NCBI GenBank assembly: GCA_014380825.1 | Contig: JACMJD010000357.1 | Span: 1-8,088, forward strand | From: Phycisphaerae bacterium | Lineage (GTDB): Bacteria; Planctomycetota; Phycisphaerae; Tepidisphaerales; Tepidisphaeraceae | Direction: 5' to 3' | DNA length: 8,088 bases | Part shown: positions 5,271 through 8,088 of the stretch, one piece after another | How positions within the stretch are numbered: the stretch's first letter is position 1 | Layout: the number at the start of each line of letters is the position of its first letter | The notes under the pieces: model-generated | Seen by the model: the letters and a program-made list of their open reading frames with translations, nothing else | The model's database searches: none | Told to the model about the DNA's origin: nothing | Translations under genes and position numbers: made by a program

Positions 5271-6776
5271 ATGGCCAAGGTGCGGACACAGTTTCTGTGC
5301 AATCAGTGCGGCAGCGTGCATCCGAAGTGGATGGGCAAATGCCCGGATTGCGGTGCATGGGATGCGCTGGAGGAATACAAGCAGCCTGCACCGGATGCGC
5401 GTCGCGATTCGATCACCGCGCGCGGTCCGCAGCTTCCCGATGCGGGCGATCTGGCGCACGGCGCGGATCCGCTTACGCTCGCGGAGATCGATGAGCGCGA
5501 TTCGGTGCGAACACCGACGGGGATCGGCGAATTCGATCGCATCCTCGGTGGTGGAATTGTCCCCGGCAGCGCGGTGCTGGTCGGTGGTGAACCGGGCATC
5601 GGAAAATCGACGCTGCTGCTGCAAGTCGCGAACGATCTCGCGCGCGGCACCGGAACGCGCGATGCGTTGATGTCGAAATCCGATCGATCGCTAAAACGCG
5701 CCGGGATCGTCGTAGCCGGAAGCGGAAGCTCCGGGTTGATTTCGGATGAATCGCAAACCGGCGCTCGGGTACTCTACGTGACCAGCGAAGAATCCGCGCG
5801 ACAGACGAAACTGCGCGCCTCACGCCTCGGCGCATCATCAGAGAACCTGCTCATCCTCGCGGAAACCAACGTCGAGCGGATCATCAACCAGATTCACAAA
5901 ACGAAGCCCGCGGTGGTGATCGTCGATTCGATTCAGATGATTTACAAACCGCAGATGCCGGCAGCGCCGGGGTCCGTCACTCAGCTTCGCGATTGCTGCA
6001 TGGACCTGGTCTACCTCGCTAAGAGCAGCGGCGTGGCGATCATCTTTGTCGGTCACGTCACCAAAGCCGGGACGCTCGCCGGTCCGAAGATCATCGAGCA
6101 CATCGTCGATACGGTCGTCTATTTCGAAGGCGATCGATTTCACTCGCATCGCATCGTGCGCTGCGTGAAGAACCGCTTCGGCAGCACGCACGAAGTCGGC
6201 CTGTTCGAAATGACCGGCGAAGGCTTGAAGCAGGTGAGCGATCCGGGGAATCTGTTTGTCGAACAATACGGCCCCGGCGGGCCGCCCAGCGGGACGGTGA
6301 TCGCGGCCGCATCGACGGGCAGTCGTGTGCTGCTGGTCGAAGTGCAGGCGCTGACCGCATCCAGCGTGATCGGCGCCGCGCGACGAAAGGTCAGCGGCGT
6401 GAGTGGCGATCGCGTGGCGATGATCATAGCGGTGCTGGAAAAGCGCGCCGAGCTGCGACTGGCCGCAGACGATGTGTTCGTCAATGTGATCGGCGGCGTG
6501 AAGGTGATCGAGCCGGCGGTGGATTTGGCAGTGGCTCTGGCGATCACGTCGGCGCATTCGAATCGGCCCTTGCCGGCTGGAACGTTGGCGATTGGCGAAT
6601 TGGGGTTGGGCGGTGAAGTGCGTCCGGTGCCGCAGATCGAACAGCGGTTGCGGGAGGCGTCGAGATTGGGAATCGGTCATGCGATCGTGCCGCACCTGGG
6701 GGGATCGATTCCTAAACTTGGTGGCATGGCGCTGCACGAAGTGCGAAGGGTCACGCAAGCCATCAACTCACTCTGA
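5271..6776 (+). CDS. radA: DNA repair protein RadA
   Basis: RadA (Sms) is a cytosolic ATPase that helps process recombination intermediates and branch migration. The 501-residue product has the full domain order. An N-terminal C4 zinc finger (C10, C13, C24, C27) is followed by Walker A GEPGIGKST (106-114, K112), Walker B VVIVDSIQ (215-222), the RadA-specific KNRFG (300-304) and a C-terminal Lon-like domain (VFVNVIGGVKVIEPAVDLAVALA onward). The start is ATG 5271, giving MAKVRTQFLCNQCG as in the family. The frame is open further upstream, but that would run into the tRNA promoter region. There is no clear Shine-Dalgarno site or promoter. Unusual is about 37 extra residues (about 127-163, Ser/Gly/Lys-rich) between Walker A and VLYVTSEES, where the family normally has only a few. 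The 3' end overlaps the convergent DUF971 gene by 9 bases. The identification is very secure. Confidence 0.97.
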   Translation: MAKVRTQFLCNQCGSVHPKWMGKCPDCGAWDALEEYKQPAPDARRDSITARGPQLPDAGDLAHGADPLTLAEIDERDSVRTPTGIGEFDRILGGGIVPGSAVLVGGEPGIGKSTLLLQVANDLARGTGTRDALMSKSDRSLKRAGIVVAGSGSSGLISDESQTGARVLYVTSEESARQTKLRASRLGASSENLLILAETNVERIINQIHKTKPAVVIVDSIQMIYKPQMPAAPGSVTQLRDCCMDLVYLAKSSGVAIIFVGHVTKAGTLAGPKIIEHIVDTVVYFEGDRFHSHRIVRCVKNRFGSTHEVGLFEMTGEGLKQVSDPGNLFVEQYGPGGPPSGTVIAAASTGSRVLLVEVQALTASSVIGAARRKVSGVSGDRVAMIIAVLEKRAELRLAADDVFVNVIGGVKVIEPAVDLAVALAITSAHSNRPLPAGTLAIGELGLGGEVRPVPQIEQRLREASRLGIGHAIVPHLGGSIPKLGGMALHEVRRVTQAINSL

Positions 6777-7121
6777 TCGCGTTGGGGAGATTTCTCTTAA
6801 ATACTGGAACGAGTAGATGCCGCTGCCGTGGTCGTCGGACCATTCGATTTGCAGGGCATAGTTGCCGACGAGTTGTGCGCTTTTCACTGTGATCGCTCCG
6901 CTGTAGTTGCCGGGCAGAATCGTCAGCAGCGGCTTGCGCTTAGGGGCGGGCGAAATGTCGTGCGGGTCGTTGCCTTCGCGAACGGTTTTGCACAACGCGC
7001 ACGGGCACATCGATCGCAGCGTCGTGAGCGAATACACGCTCTTCAATCCATCCTGCCAATCGATTTCAAGCCGCTCGTCTTTTTTCAGATGCAGTCGGGT
7101 GGGCGTGGTCTGCGGTGTCAT
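6768..7121 (-). CDS. DUF971 / GBBH-like N-terminal domain protein
   Basis: The 117-residue protein is a stand-alone DUF971 domain, the fold found at the N-terminus of gamma-butyrobetaine hydroxylase. Typical features are LEIDWQDGLKSVYSLTTLRSMCPCALC near the start, with a CxCxxC cluster, and VGNYALQIEWSDDHGSGIYSFQYLR near the end. Stand-alone members are widespread in bacteria; some are found near iron-sulfur assembly genes, but no exact role is established, and the cysteines may bind metal. The start is ATG 7121, 11 bases after the gatB stop, so the two genes are probably one operon. The frame is open further upstream, but that part lies over gatB and is not domain-like. Its end overlaps the end of radA by 9 bases in convergent orientation, so no space is left for a terminator between them. 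Confidence 0.9.
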   Translation of the reverse strand: MTPQTTPTRLHLKKDERLEIDWQDGLKSVYSLTTLRSMCPCALCKTVREGNDPHDISPAPKRKPLLTILPGNYSGAITVKSAQLVGNYALQIEWSDDHGSGIYSFQYLREISPTRSE

Positions 7122-7132
7122 GCTGATTAATC

Positions 7133-8088
7133 TTATGCCAATTTCTGGCGCAGGCGTTCCTGAACCAGCTTGGGATTCCCGCCCTTGACTTGTTTCATGA
7201 TCGCGCCGACGAGCGATCCGAACGCCGCCTGTTTGCCGCCGCGAAAGTCTTGAAGGGATTTTGGATTCTCGGCGATCAACGCGTCGATCGCGGCGTCGAT
7301 CGGGCCGGCGTCGCTGACTTGGATCAAACCCAATCGCGTCGCAACCTGCTCGGCAGGTGTTTTGTCGTCGATCATCGCATCGAGCAACGGCCCGGCGTTG
7401 CTGGCGGCAAGTTTGTCGGCGTCGATGAGCTGCGCGATCTCGGCGAAGCGTGCCGGCGCGATGCCGAGTTGCGCGATCGAGATGTTGCGATCGTTCGCCA
7501 GTCGCTTGCCGTGACCGAGCAGCAGATTCGCGACGCGCCTGCTCGCGCCGCCCGCGGCCAGCGCCTGCTCGAAGAAGTCGCCGGTGGCGCGATCGCCGGC
7601 GAGAATCGCCGCATCCGCGGCGGGCAATCCGAGCGCATCGATATATCGCTTGCGTCGCGCCGCCGGCAGTTCGCCGATCTGGTCTTTGATCTGGCCGATC
7701 CATTCATCGCTCACTTCGATCGGCACGAGATCCGGATCGGGGAAATATCGGTAGTCGTGCGCCTCTTCCTTCTCGCGCTGAAGAAACGTGGCGCCGCGGG
7801 ATTCGTCCCAGCCCATCGTACATTTTCGGCCAAGCGAGCCGGTCGTTTCCCACTCGTGAACTTGCCGTTGAATCTCGTAATCGGTCGCGCGCTCGAGCAC
7901 CGAAAAGCTGTTGAGATTCTTGATCTCGGTGATCGCGGTTTTGTGCACGACGCCGTTCTGATCGGTGATGTGTACGTTGATGTTCGGCTCAAACCGCATG
8001 TGGCCCATCTGCATCTGGCCCTCGCTGACGCCCAGGAACTGAACGAGCTTTTGCAGTTCCTGGCCGAAGAAGGCGACTTGCTTGGCGC
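7133..8088 (-). CDS. gatB: Asp-tRNA(Asn)/Glu-tRNA(Gln) amidotransferase subunit B, 5' part outside window
   Basis: GatB is the kinase and tRNA-binding subunit of GatCAB, which converts mischarged Glu-tRNA(Gln) and Asp-tRNA(Asn) to the correct amidated forms. About 318 residues are visible, the C-terminal part of the usual 480-500. The frame is open to the right edge, and the visible part begins AKQVAFFGQELQKLVQFLGVSEGQM, the family's conserved region before the MGHMRFEPNINV stretch. ITEIKNLNSF, HDYRYFPDPDLVPI and RRKRYIDALGL follow. The C-terminal YqeY-like domain ends with KQVKGGNPKLVQERLRQKL, and the stop is TAA at 7135-7133. The conserved GSMRCD/E-type motif reads GHMRFE here, with Phe for Cys. 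DUF971 follows 11 bases downstream. The first ATG inside the window (8014) is not the true start. Identification is secure. Confidence 0.96.
   Translation of the reverse strand, partial: AKQVAFFGQELQKLVQFLGVSEGQMQMGHMRFEPNINVHITDQNGVVHKTAITEIKNLNSFSVLERATDYEIQRQVHEWETTGSLGRKCTMGWDESRGATFLQREKEEAHDYRYFPDPDLVPIEVSDEWIGQIKDQIGELPAARRKRYIDALGLPAADAAILAGDRATGDFFEQALAAGGASRRVANLLLGHGKRLANDRNISIAQLGIAPARFAEIAQLIDADKLAASNAGPLLDAMIDDKTPAEQVATRLGLIQVSDAGPIDAAIDALIAENPKSLQDFRGGKQAAFGSLVGAIMKQVKGGNPKLVQERLRQKLA

Noticed and set aside
5838..6758. 306-codon open frame antisense to radA
   Set aside because: Low-complexity His/Arg-rich composition typical of a shadow frame of a GC-rich gene.
7122..7703. Upstream extension of the DUF971 frame over gatB
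   Set aside because: Arg-rich shadow of gatB; the domain begins right after ATG 7121.

Overview
The window joins two different stretches of a bacterial chromosome at a leucine tRNA gene. The right part (about 5110 to the end) is housekeeping: tRNA-Leu(GAG) on the minus strand with a near-consensus promoter and a hairpin terminator, radA on the plus strand, and convergent to it a DUF971 gene lying directly downstream of gatB, which runs off the right edge. A GatCAB-type organism, few clear Shine-Dalgarno sites and the general style of RadA and GatB suggest a planctomycete-like bacterium (perhaps Phycisphaerae). This is an impression from sequence style and was not tested.

The left part (1 to about 5110) looks like an integrated island. 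Next to the 3' end of the tRNA lies a truncated, apparently decayed tyrosine recombinase (minus strand), the usual place for the integrase of an element that entered a tRNA 3' end. The cargo includes a C-terminal fragment of an Mrr-like restriction endonuclease (94-498) followed by two DNA methyltransferase genes that overlap by 17 bases (651-1997 and 1981-3300). Both methyltransferases have the same plan: an N-terminal His-Lys/Pro-Tyr segment, then DPFCGSG, then about 200 residues, then (T/S)SPPY. Together they look like a restriction-modification module with two modification enzymes and a broken or partial nuclease.

The middle (3300-4500) holds small genes. Two overlapping minus-strand genes encode a protein resembling sigma region 4 and a small basic protein. 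On the plus strand there is a 52-residue zinc-ribbon protein and a possible small lipoprotein with a problematic start.

No CRISPR array, rRNA or intact insertion sequence was seen. Stretches between genes are short. If the lipoprotein is not real, 4182-4506 is the only gap over 300 bases, and nothing else was recognised in it.
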